Source: Desulfobulbaceae bacterium (lineage in GTDB: Bacteria; Desulfobacterota; Desulfobulbia; Desulfobulbales; Desulfocapsaceae). From it: 64,000 nt of DNA. The position numbers and the translations under genes were made by a program. Below the pieces are notes generated by a model. The model ran no database searches and was not told where the DNA came from. It saw only the letters and a program-made list of their open reading frames with translations. Location of the stretch: the NCBI GenBank assembly GCA_031287565.1, contig JAITSS010000046.1:143323-207322 (forward strand), in the 5' to 3' direction. Below are positions 1 through 7,758 of the stretch, in pieces. Within the stretch, counting starts at the first letter, position 1. Each line of letters starts with the position of its first letter.

Positions 1-23
1 TTCTATCCGCAAAAGGTCCGATT

Positions 24-779
24 ATGAAAAAATATCTTGCCGCGCTCATCGCGCTGGCGGTTCTCATGCCGGTGGTCGGCGATGCTTATGCTGGCGATCT
101 CTATGACAAAAAGTTTATCAAAAGCCGGGCGAGGCAGGGCGAATGCTCGGATGATGACAACGACTGCATCAACGTGACTGGCAATAAAGCCTACAGCTAT
201 CAGCAACATGGCTATAAGAACACCATGGATCGGGAAGAGAAGGGCAATATCGAGGTGAGCCGCGACGGCAAGCTGGCCGGAGACGACATCTCGAAAAAAT
301 TCAGGAAAAAGACGATCAAAGAAGTGCATCAGTACGTCAATATTCACAAAGATGTCGATCTCAACGATAAGGACAACCGAGGCAACAAAAACATGGAGGT
401 AGGCGCGATCAAAATCGACGCCGGGGCGGGCCGGAAAGTGCGGCAGGTCGAAAATATCGTTGAAGTGGCGCGCAATCCGAAAAACGCCGACAATGTCACC
501 ATCGGCGCGATTGAGGCGAGAAAGGGCGCTTCGGTTGGCGAGATCAACAACCAGGTGACAACCAAAGGCGTCAACGCCGATGGCCGCGTCAACATTGGCG
601 GCGTGCGGGTCGGCGATGGGGCGACGGTTGACCAGATCCACAGCGATACCACCGTCAACGGCGACATTCAGGCCGACGGGCCGATCAATATCGGCGGAGT
701 GCGCGTTACCAATGGCACGATTGGCAGCGTCCACACGACCACGACGATCAAGGGCAGCATCAACGCGACCGGGAATTGA
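24..779 (+). CDS. Secreted NIGG-repeat protein, candidate CsgG/HfaB-exported adhesin
   Basis: A 251-residue protein with a clean signal peptide (residues 1-23, cleavage near DAYAG). The middle is rich in Asn, Asp and Lys. The C-terminal third repeats a short unit, VNIGGVRVGDG then INIGGVRVTNG, spaced by TTVNGDIQADG-like segments, which looks like a beta-helix or amyloid-type surface protein. The same NIGG-L/V-D/R-L/V-GDG motif recurs in the proteins starting at 2114 and 3279. The gene ends 3 bases before a CsgG/HfaB-like lipoprotein gene, so the two are almost certainly cotranscribed and this is probably a substrate of that channel. The ATG is preceded by an AAAGG-type ribosome site. Its role as a holdfast or curli-like component is an inference from context; I recognise no named domain. 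Confidence 0.75.
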   Translation: MKKYLAALIALAVLMPVVGDAYAGDLYDKKFIKSRARQGECSDDDNDCINVTGNKAYSYQQHGYKNTMDREEKGNIEVSRDGKLAGDDISKKFRKKTIKEVHQYVNIHKDVDLNDKDNRGNKNMEVGAIKIDAGAGRKVRQVENIVEVARNPKNADNVTIGAIEARKGASVGEINNQVTTKGVNADGRVNIGGVRVGDGATVDQIHSDTTVNGDIQADGPINIGGVRVTNGTIGSVHTTTTIKGSINATGN

Positions 780-782
780 ACG

Positions 783-1946
783 ATGAAATCATCAGCAACA
801 TTGCGCCTGGCGCTGGTTTTGGCTTGCCTGACGTTGGCCGCCTGTAACCTGGCGCAGCCGAAACTCAGCGAAAACGAGCGGCGGGACATGAAGTCGAACG
901 CCACGCCCTACACCACCGACGCCCGTTATGAGGACGCCTTGTCGTCCATCGGCAAATACATCAACGCCCAGGGCGGCCAGCAGAAGGTGGTGCAGCCGAA
1001 GACCATCGTCAACAACGCTGGCGGCCAGGAATTGCCCTTTAACGTCACCGATATGGTGATTACCGGGCTGAACCGGCTTTCCGGTCAGAAACTCATCGTC
1101 GCGCCGTTTGACCCGGAATACATCATGAACGATGCCCAGACCGGCGGAACCGGCAGCCGCATGTTGCCGAACCTGGTGGTGGCCGGCAGCATCACCGAGT
1201 TTGACAAAGAAGTGGAAACGAGCGGCAGCGACGCCAATCTGGACGCCATTTTAGACCGCGGCGAACCGGATACCAATGTCAGCGCCGAATTCTCGAATGG
1301 CAAAAAGATGTCGCGGGTGACGCTCGATCTGTACCTGATTGATTACCGCACCCACGTGGTGATTCCGGGGGCCAGCGTCACCAATACCGTCAATGTGGTT
1401 GAAGTGGAAAAGGATCGGCAATTCGCCTTCGCCATTTTTGGCAATGGCATCGGCATTGGCGGCAAAATTAAGAGCGCTCAGGGTTTTCACCGCGCCGTGC
1501 GCAATCTGGTTGATTATTCTCTGCTGCAACTCATGGGCAGGTATTATGAAATTGAGTATTGGCGCATTTTGGGCATGACCCAGAGCGACCCGGAGGTGCG
1601 GAAAAATCTGGCCTCCCAGACCATGCGCGTCGCCAAAACAATGCAAGGGGTAGGCGGCCCCAACGCCGAGCAGGAAGCGCAGGGCGAATTCGCCAGCTAC
1701 GGCGAAAGCAGCCAGATTTTCGCCATTCAGCGTTTACTGGCCAGCTATAAATTCCGCGACGTGCCGAATGCTGACACCGGCGCGCCTTATTCGCCCCTGG
1801 TTCCTGACAGCGATATGAGCGAGAAAACCAAAGCCTTCATCGAATATTTCCGTAAAAAATACAAGATAGCGGTTCCGGCGGCTGATTTGGGCGGCGTTTA
1901 TATGGAATTGCTGAAGAATCTGCCCGGCGCGGGCGGCAAAAAATGA
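783..1946 (+). CDS. CsgG/HfaB-family outer-membrane lipoprotein, copy 1
   Basis: A 387-residue lipoprotein: signal peptide with lipobox LTLAAC near residue 21, then the CsgG fold. Features seen are a TPY motif and the segments VAGSITEFD, VTLDLYLIDYRTH, a VIPGASVTNTV strand and FGNGIGIGGKIKSAQGFHRAVRNLVDYSLLQL. The last is the family's C-terminal signature. CsgG forms the outer-membrane pore for curli export, and HfaB is the Caulobacter holdfast-anchoring relative, so this is most likely an export channel for the neighbouring NIGG-motif proteins. A paralogue lies at 5377-6582. The last 54 bases before the C-terminus are repeated exactly at 3192-3245. The family assignment is solid; the identity of the exported substrates is inferred from gene order. 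Confidence 0.85.
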   Translation: MKSSATLRLALVLACLTLAACNLAQPKLSENERRDMKSNATPYTTDARYEDALSSIGKYINAQGGQQKVVQPKTIVNNAGGQELPFNVTDMVITGLNRLSGQKLIVAPFDPEYIMNDAQTGGTGSRMLPNLVVAGSITEFDKEVETSGSDANLDAILDRGEPDTNVSAEFSNGKKMSRVTLDLYLIDYRTHVVIPGASVTNTVNVVEVEKDRQFAFAIFGNGIGIGGKIKSAQGFHRAVRNLVDYSLLQLMGRYYEIEYWRILGMTQSDPEVRKNLASQTMRVAKTMQGVGGPNAEQEAQGEFASYGESSQIFAIQRLLASYKFRDVPNADTGAPYSPLVPDSDMSEKTKAFIEYFRKKYKIAVPAADLGGVYMELLKNLPGAGGKK

Positions 1947-2113
1947 AACGAGAAAAAGGCGAGACGGAGTCGAAAATGTCCTGTTTCAATCTTGATTGCT
2001 AGGATGGGATTGTAGGAACGGCTTCACGGCCCGGTTAAAGAAAAGTGCTGGATGAATGGCGGACTGGAGACTTGGTGACAATGAATGGATTCCATTTTTC
2101 AGTGAGGAGAAAC

Positions 2114-3112
2114 ATGCAACGGAGAATGCGGAAATACGTGATGATCGTTCCCATTTGTGTCGTTTTGGGCCTTCTGGCTATCACGCCGATAAGGAGCACG
2201 GCGGAACTAAGTGTGCCGCTTGGCGGCAATCAGAAGGCCATCGGCAGCGCCAATTCGTCATCGGCCAAACAGGTTCAGGAACAGCAAAAGGCCAGCGCCC
2301 AAGCCGCTGCTGGCGCGGGCCTGGCCGGGAAAAACTTGAATTTTACTTCGACCAATATTGTGAAAGGCAATGTAAGCGCCGCTAACAGCGCCAAAGTGAA
2401 TATCGGCGGGTTGGATTTGGGGGATGGGAGTGGCAACGTTGGCGGCAATGCGAAGAGCAAGGGCGATGGAACGACGGGTGGTGGTACTCAGATAAACAAC
2501 ACAATGGACGGCAGTGGCCTAAGTTTACCAGATGATAACCAGCTAGGGCAGGGCGAATCTACAGGGGATAGTTCCCCCACTTTTGACTCTGAGAATGCGG
2601 AAGTATCCGATGGAAATGGACAAACGCCGACTAGCATAGATACAGCCTCCATTGCACCTGAGGGGAAAATTGATTCCTCTATTCTAGAGAGGATAGAAAA
2701 AATGAAATCTTATCCTACTAATGGGCAGGTTTGCGATCCGAACGGCTGGTATTGTGGTGAATGTGTTTCTTTTGTCAAAACTCTTGTCCCAGAACTTGCA
2801 GGAATTTCGTGGGGTAACGCTAATGGCATGTATAATAATGCCAGTGATGGAAAAATAGAAGAATGCCCTTCTTGCAAAGTAACTAAAGAACCAGTGATTG
2901 GCAGCGTATTTGTAACGAATGAAGGTGGATATGGTCACACCGGTATCGTGACTGATATAACAAAAAAACCAGATGGATCATATTCCATTACTGTGGCTGA
3001 TCAGAATTATGACGAAACAGGAAAGGTTCACACTGAACATACATTCACAGTTGATGGAAGATATAGATTTATTTCTACAGATACAACTATGAGCTGGGGT
3101 GTGAATCAATAA
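2114..3112 (+). CDS. Exported modular protein with C-terminal CHAP domain
   Basis: A 332-residue protein starting at an ATG behind a strong GAGGAG site. Residues 1-30 form a signal peptide or membrane anchor. Residues about 55-105 form the conserved module containing FTSTNIVKGNVSAA and VNIGGLDLGDG, nearly identical to the protein at 3279. A Gly/Ser/Asp-rich linker follows, then a CHAP-type amidase/peptidase domain from about residue 200. The candidate catalytic Cys is in YCGECVSFVK and the His in GYGHTGIVTD, with an ADQNYDE segment after them. CHAP domains cut peptidoglycan or amide bonds, so this may be a wall hydrolase or an antibacterial effector. The 3' half is more AT-rich than the 5' half, consistent with an acquired C-terminal cassette. 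No recognisable immunity gene follows. Confidence 0.75.
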   Translation: MQRRMRKYVMIVPICVVLGLLAITPIRSTAELSVPLGGNQKAIGSANSSSAKQVQEQQKASAQAAAGAGLAGKNLNFTSTNIVKGNVSAANSAKVNIGGLDLGDGSGNVGGNAKSKGDGTTGGGTQINNTMDGSGLSLPDDNQLGQGESTGDSSPTFDSENAEVSDGNGQTPTSIDTASIAPEGKIDSSILERIEKMKSYPTNGQVCDPNGWYCGECVSFVKTLVPELAGISWGNANGMYNNASDGKIEECPSCKVTKEPVIGSVFVTNEGGYGHTGIVTDITKKPDGSYSITVADQNYDETGKVHTEHTFTVDGRYRFISTDTTMSWGVNQ

Positions 3113-3191
3113 ATGCAATCCAGCTAGATAAAGTACATAATCATAGTAATCGCCTACAATAGTCAGGCAATGCGCCATTGTGTAATGCGCC

Positions 3192-3264
3192 GGTTCCGGC
3201 GGCTGATTTGGGCGGCGTTTATATGGAATTGCTGAAGAATCTGCCTAAAAGCGGCAGTAAATAA
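3192..3264 (+). pseudogene. Copied 3' end of the CsgG/HfaB-like gene
   Basis: Positions 3192-3245 are identical base for base to 1871-1924, the region coding for the C-terminus of the CsgG-like lipoprotein (VPAADLGGVYMELLKNLP). The reading frame remains open for six more codons and ends at TAA 3262-3264. No upstream part of the gene is present. It sits directly before a second exported protein, exactly as the intact gene sits before the CHAP protein. This fits duplication of a block made of the channel gene's 3' end plus the cargo gene's 5' end. Confidence 0.85.
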
Positions 3265-3278
3265 GAGGATTGCGGGGA

Positions 3279-4577
3279 ATGAATATGGAACGAATTGCTC
3301 TGAAATATCGCCTTGTTATTTGTTGCCTGCTCGGCCTTTTAAGCGCCCCGTCTGTGTATGGAGAGTTGTCTCTTCAGATCGAAGCAGGCGCGGAATCCTC
3401 TGATGATGTGTCCATGTCAAATCAGGCGGGTAATGGCGGTGGCCTTGCCGGAAGCAAGGGCGGCGCGTCGTCAGGCAGCGGACTGTTTAAGAAAAATCTT
3501 AAGTTCACCTCGACCAATATTGTCAAAGGCAATGTAAGCGCCGCTGACAGCGCCAAAGTGAATATCGGCGGGTTGGATGTGGGGGATGGGAAAAAGGATA
3601 ATGCGAGTGGTGTAACTATGAACAACTCCTATAATGATGTCTCTCGACCCATTCAAAATATAAAAGTTCATGATAACGGGAATAATCAACTCGTTCAAAA
3701 CGTAAAAGCTCAGGACATCGAAAATAATTGTATCCAACAAGGGAAAAGTAAAGTGGAATGTGCGCCAATGGTAGCGGAGGCGCTGTTTAATAATTGTCTT
3801 GTTCGAGGGAATAGTAGTGAGAGTGATTGTCGAACTATGGCTAATGGATATATAAATAGTCTAAAAGAAACAGAGGCTCTAAAACAGGACGCCGATGAAA
3901 TGGCATGGCTCAATAGTCCTATAATGGATGTTACGGTAGGCACGCTGTCATACATTATGGACACTTTTTTTACACGTGATGACGGGAAAAGCTGGCTAGA
4001 TGTTTCTCCGTCAGAACTATGGAGAGATTCGTTGTATGTTTTATTCCATCCTGTAGAAAAGGTGGGAGACTTTGTAGATGATCTTTCCCTAGGCGTGGTA
4101 AACTTTTCTTTTGATAGCGTTAGGCTTGGGGCCAATGGCATAAGCTCAGTTATTGGTACTAGCGAGTCAAAAATACAAAAAAATAATGAAATGCTTTTAA
4201 GTCAGAAAGAATACACAGCGGAATCTTTAGCAAAAATTTTTAAAAACATGGTATCTGGAAAAGATATAAGTGTTGGAAATATATCCGATCTCGGTGTTGG
4301 CCTCTTTGAGTCGTTTAATGAATCTGTGCTAGAAAATAAATACGATAACAAGAAGATTGATTTATTGTATAGTAACGGAAAATCGGTGGTCGGTAAGGTA
4401 AACGATACAAAAGAAAAGATTGATTCTGTTCTTGAAGATGGAATTTTGGAATATGCAAATGATAAAGTAGAAAGATATATTAAAGATCGTTATGAACAGG
4501 CTGTATCCAATAAAAAAGAAGAGATGTATGAAAAATTAGAAGGGATCGCGCAAGAGAAAGGTTTGATTGCAAAATAG
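3279..4577 (+). CDS. Exported modular protein with NIGG module and unknown AT-rich C-terminal domain
   Basis: A 432-residue protein with a signal peptide (hydrophobic segment about residues 9-28, cleavage near VYGELS). A Gly-rich segment follows, then the module FTSTNIVKGNVSAA with VNIGGLDVGDG at about residues 72-105, shared at protein and DNA level with the CHAP protein upstream. After the module the sequence turns clearly AT-rich and unrelated: a Cys-containing stretch (NNCIQQGKSKVEC), a region that may associate with membranes (DVTVGTLSYIMDTFF) and a long Lys/Glu-rich helical C-terminus. I recognise no family for this part. Codon use unlike the flanks suggests the C-terminal part was acquired separately. 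ATG 3285 is an alternative start. Confidence 0.65.
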   Translation: MNMERIALKYRLVICCLLGLLSAPSVYGELSLQIEAGAESSDDVSMSNQAGNGGGLAGSKGGASSGSGLFKKNLKFTSTNIVKGNVSAADSAKVNIGGLDVGDGKKDNASGVTMNNSYNDVSRPIQNIKVHDNGNNQLVQNVKAQDIENNCIQQGKSKVECAPMVAEALFNNCLVRGNSSESDCRTMANGYINSLKETEALKQDADEMAWLNSPIMDVTVGTLSYIMDTFFTRDDGKSWLDVSPSELWRDSLYVLFHPVEKVGDFVDDLSLGVVNFSFDSVRLGANGISSVIGTSESKIQKNNEMLLSQKEYTAESLAKIFKNMVSGKDISVGNISDLGVGLFESFNESVLENKYDNKKIDLLYSNGKSVVGKVNDTKEKIDSVLEDGILEYANDKVERYIKDRYEQAVSNKKEEMYEKLEGIAQEKGLIAK

Positions 4578-4746
4578 CGAAGTAGGGCGTTTCGCTTTCC
4601 CGCTCTACGCTTCGATATGCTAGAACCATTGATTCGTTATTGTAGGGCGCACGACCCTGATAAATGAAGCTGCGCGGACGCCACCAGCCACGAGCCTGCC
4701 GCGTCGTTTTGCTAACAAATATGCGTCTCAATAAAAGGAAAACCCT
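4578..4746. other. Intergenic spacer with short inverted motifs
   Basis: There is no open frame of note. The spacer holds two TAGGGCG-type words and ends in an AAAGGAAAA ribosome site in front of the gene at 4747. I see no convincing terminator. Confidence 0.4.
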
Positions 4747-5283
4747 ATGACAACAAAATCGATTTTATTTCTTGCCGCCGCGCTTTTCGGCCTGACCATT
4801 ATGTCCCCGACGCTTGCCAGCGCCGAAGTGGCGGCGCAGGTATTGGCCGGGGCGGCGGCGGCCTCCGATCAGGCGCGTCTGTTGATGGTTAGTCAAAGTG
4901 GCGTCTCCGCCCCGGTGATGCTGCGCTCGGTTGGCGGCCAGAGCGGCGGCGGTGCCGACGGTATTCAGAACGTTGTCGTCGGGCAAATCGGCTCGCCACC
5001 CTATGTCTGGCAGCAACTTGACCCGGAGAGCCAGAAAATAAAGGACAAATTTCTGACCGAGACCGTGGCTTCGCGTCGGAGTCTGGCCGAAAAGAAAGCG
5101 GCTCTGCGGGCCATGTACAGTTCCGGCAAAGCCGATACCGCCCTGGCCTCGCGGTTGGCCGGGGAAATCTTCGACCTGCGCGAACAGCTGCGAGTCGAGG
5201 CCCGGAAAACCGGTTTGCCCGATAACATGCTCTTTTCGATGCCGATTGACCCCGATTACACCGGGGACGAAGCGCGGCAATAA
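4747..5283 (+). CDS. Secreted protein with ZraP/CpxP-like helical domain
   Basis: A 178-residue protein with a signal peptide ending near LASAEV (residues 1-26). A low-complexity region follows, then at about residues 95-165 a charged helical hairpin: FLTETVASRRSLAEKKAALR, then ASRLAGEIFDLREQLRVEA. That pattern matches the ZraP/CpxP/Spy-like periplasmic family of metal-linked chaperones. It is AT-preceded and spaced 93 bases from the second CsgG-like gene, so it may belong to the same export locus, perhaps as a periplasmic chaperone for fibre subunits. The hairpin resemblance is seen; the chaperone role is inferred. The usual His-rich metal site is not evident. Confidence 0.6.
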   Translation: MTTKSILFLAAALFGLTIMSPTLASAEVAAQVLAGAAAASDQARLLMVSQSGVSAPVMLRSVGGQSGGGADGIQNVVVGQIGSPPYVWQQLDPESQKIKDKFLTETVASRRSLAEKKAALRAMYSSGKADTALASRLAGEIFDLREQLRVEARKTGLPDNMLFSMPIDPDYTGDEARQ

Positions 5284-5376
5284 TCGGGGACGCGGCGCAG
5301 GTATTCAGACAGTCGCCCAATGCGCCAACGCCCCCTCGGTCTGTTTTTCGAGCCACATTCTCCCGCTGGACTGCCA

Positions 5377-6582
5377 ATGCGAAATACCATGCTCATTTTC
5401 GCCATATTCCTGGCCTTGTTTCTGGCCGGTTGCGCCGCGACCAACGCGCAGATTACCGAGGAAGAACGCGCCCAACTCGCTGATGCGGCCACGCCCTACA
5501 CCAGTGATGCGGTCTATGATCAGGCCCTGATCACCTTGGGCGCGTATATCAATTCCGAGCTGGATAAACAAAGAATCTTCCAGCCGAAAACTATCGCTAA
5601 TGCCGCTGGCGGTCAGGAATTGCCGGTGAACGTCACCGATATGGTCATCACCGGCTTGTCCCGTCTTTCCGGCAACAAGTTGGTGGTCGCCCCCTTTGAT
5701 CCCGAATACATCGTCAACGACCGGGCGAGCGGTGGCAGAGGTCGTCGCATCCTGCCCAATATCGTGGTCGGCGGCAGCATCACGGAGTTTGATAAGGAGA
5801 TAGAGGGGGAAAGCGGCGACGCCAATCTTGACGCCATTGTAGACCGTGGCAAGCCGGATACCAACGTCAGCGGCGAGGCGTCCAAGGGCTTGAAGGTGTC
5901 ACGGGTGTCTATTGATCTGTATCTGATTGACTATCGCACCCATGCTGTCATTCCGGGAGCGAGTGTCAGCAATACCATCCATGTCGCCGAGATAGAAAAA
6001 GACAAGGAATTCGCCTTTTCCATCTACGGCAACGGCATCGGCATCGGCGGCAAAATTAAGAGCGCTCAGGGCTTTCACCGCGCTGTGCGCAATCTGGTTG
6101 ATTATTCGCTGCTGCAACTTTTAGGTCGCTATTACAATTTCCCCTACTGGCGGGCGCTGGGCGTCGATGAAACCGATACCAATGTCATGGCCAGCCTGAA
6201 AAAATCCTTTATGACTCGCGACGAGCGCGGTCAGAACATCATCATCCAGAATCTGCTGAACGAATACACCTTCGGCGCCAGCGTGGTCAATGCCGCCACC
6301 GGCGCGCAGTTCAGCGGCAAGATTGCGCCCAGCGGCGATCTGGATGAAAAATCCCTGACCTATATCGAAGCCTTCAAGGCCAAATACGGCGTCAAGGCTG
6401 ACACGGCAAGCGAAAAGGGCGAGCTGTACGCCGCTTTGATTCGGCATCTGCCAATCGGCGCGGCCAAAGAGGTGAACAACCCGGACTTGACCGCCGCCCA
6501 ATCGGAAAAATTGCGGAATTTTTTCAACAGCAAGAATCGCTTTGAGAAGGTGACCAGACGCCAGGCGATTGAAGGATACTGA
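5377..6582 (+). CDS. CsgG/HfaB-family outer-membrane lipoprotein, copy 2
   Basis: A 401-residue paralogue of the protein at 783-1946. The ATG chosen starts a signal peptide with lipobox LFLAGC; a longer frame upstream adds residues without signal-peptide character. It shares the TPYTSDAVYDQAL segment, VVGGSITEFDKE, SIDLYLIDYRTHAVIPG and the FGNGIGIGGKIKSAQGFHRA-like signature (here YGNGIGIGGKIK). It carries a longer C-terminal tail (about 30 residues, ending near RRQAIEGY) that copy 1 lacks. Two channel paralogues at one locus suggest either a mixed ring or separate substrates. It ends 1 base before the next lipoprotein gene. Confidence 0.83.
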   Translation: MRNTMLIFAIFLALFLAGCAATNAQITEEERAQLADAATPYTSDAVYDQALITLGAYINSELDKQRIFQPKTIANAAGGQELPVNVTDMVITGLSRLSGNKLVVAPFDPEYIVNDRASGGRGRRILPNIVVGGSITEFDKEIEGESGDANLDAIVDRGKPDTNVSGEASKGLKVSRVSIDLYLIDYRTHAVIPGASVSNTIHVAEIEKDKEFAFSIYGNGIGIGGKIKSAQGFHRAVRNLVDYSLLQLLGRYYNFPYWRALGVDETDTNVMASLKKSFMTRDERGQNIIIQNLLNEYTFGASVVNAATGAQFSGKIAPSGDLDEKSLTYIEAFKAKYGVKADTASEKGELYAALIRHLPIGAAKEVNNPDLTAAQSEKLRNFFNSKNRFEKVTRRQAIEGY

Positions 6583-6583
6583 T

Positions 6584-7291
6584 ATGGATCGGTGGTTTTG
6601 GGCGATTATCGCCGCTTTTCTCGTTTTTTTTCTCGCATCCTGCAACGTCTACCAACCGCCGTCGATGTCGGCGGGTCTGGTGGAGGACTACCGCGATTAT
6701 CCCGCGCCGCGGCGGGAGGTTTGGAACGCGCTGATAACCACCCTGGCCGAGAAGGAAAATATCCGCGCCACCGATGCCGAAAACGGCATCGTCCGCACCA
6801 ATTACGATTTGCTGGCCGATACCGAAAACAGCCGACAATTACAGTATTCCTATCTGATAACCGTGGACGAGCGGGCGGCGAGGATGACCAGGGCGCGGGT
6901 GGCGGTGCGCTTTCTTTTGCCCGGCCAACCAGCCTGGATGGAAGACTTGCAGGCGCAACCGGTTATCAACCGCGAGGTGGAAAACTATCTGCGCCAGGAT
7001 TTATTTGAGCGGATTTGCGCCCGGCTTCCGGCCTGCCAGCAAGCCCCGGTGTACGTTGATGTCTCGTCGAAAGCGCCTGTGCCGGAAGTCGTGGAAAAAC
7101 CGAGTGAGACGGTCAGAGAAGCGCAAGGCATCTTATCGACAAACGGCTACTTCCCCGACCCGGCCAGCGGCCTTTTGGCAGATAAAACGCGACAGGCGTT
7201 GAAGCAGTTTCAGAAGGAATACGGCTTGCCGATAACAGGCGTTCCTGACCAGAAAACTATGGATGCTTTGCGTTCGCTGCGGCGACACTGA
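6584..7291 (+). CDS. Lipoprotein with C-terminal peptidoglycan-binding domain
   Basis: The ATG at 6584 follows a GAAGGA site at a normal distance, and a 235-residue product results. The signal peptide carries the lipobox FFLASC. Residues about 30-150 are an alpha/beta domain of a kind seen in outer-membrane lipoproteins (WNALITTLAEKENI). The last 65 residues form a PG_binding_1 domain: VREAQGILSTNGYFPDPASG, then TRQALKQFQKEYGLPITG and ALRSL. This domain would tie the export complex to murein. It follows the second CsgG-like gene with no gap and probably is part of the same transcription unit. Confidence 0.75.
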   Translation: MDRWFWAIIAAFLVFFLASCNVYQPPSMSAGLVEDYRDYPAPRREVWNALITTLAEKENIRATDAENGIVRTNYDLLADTENSRQLQYSYLITVDERAARMTRARVAVRFLLPGQPAWMEDLQAQPVINREVENYLRQDLFERICARLPACQQAPVYVDVSSKAPVPEVVEKPSETVREAQGILSTNGYFPDPASGLLADKTRQALKQFQKEYGLPITGVPDQKTMDALRSLRRH

Positions 7292-7391
7292 TTTCGACTT
7301 GGTTCGCGGCTGTGGCTCGGCGCTGGTGGCTTGGGTTTTTTTCTGCATCCTTCTGATGTGGCGGTGTCGCTTTTACAATATTTTTTTCTGG

Positions 7392-7580
7392 ATGCCTGCC
7401 TGCGCGGGCATGACGAATTTTGTGTCATTGCCGCGCAAGCGGCAATCCAGACTTTTCCTTAGCCCGCCGTTCTCCCCTCTCCCGCTTGCGGGAGAGGGGC
7501 GGGGGTGAGGGTTTCAATACATCAAATGCGCCCTCACCCGGAGCTGACGCGCCACCCTCTCCCGCAAGCGGCAGAGGGGA
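7392..7580. repeat. Cluster of intergenic palindromic repeats
   Basis: The 467-base gap between 7292 and 7758 has no credible gene. It holds an imperfect hairpin at 7392-7411 (ATGCCTGC with GCGGGCAT), a perfect 8-base hairpin at 7427-7446 (ATTGCCGC with GCGGCAAT) and a 12-base perfect stem at 7474-7499 (CCCCTCTCCCGC with its complement). A CCCTCACCC-type unit and a second CCCTCTCCCGC follow. This CCCTCACCC/CCCTCTCCCGC type is a common dispersed intergenic repeat in proteobacteria. It probably also ends transcription between the two convergent genes. Confidence 0.7.
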
Positions 7581-7758
7581 ATTCACGTATCGCTTGTGTA
7601 GATATTTCTGCTCATGAGCCAATGATTTCCAACCCCAAGGCCGCTGCTTTTTCCCTGTCGCGGCAATGTTGGGGATGCTGTTTGCCCTCGCCCGCGCCGT
7701 GTGCGATAACTGGTTGACCTCACTTGGCATTGTATTCATGTTTCTGCTGTCCTCGTAT

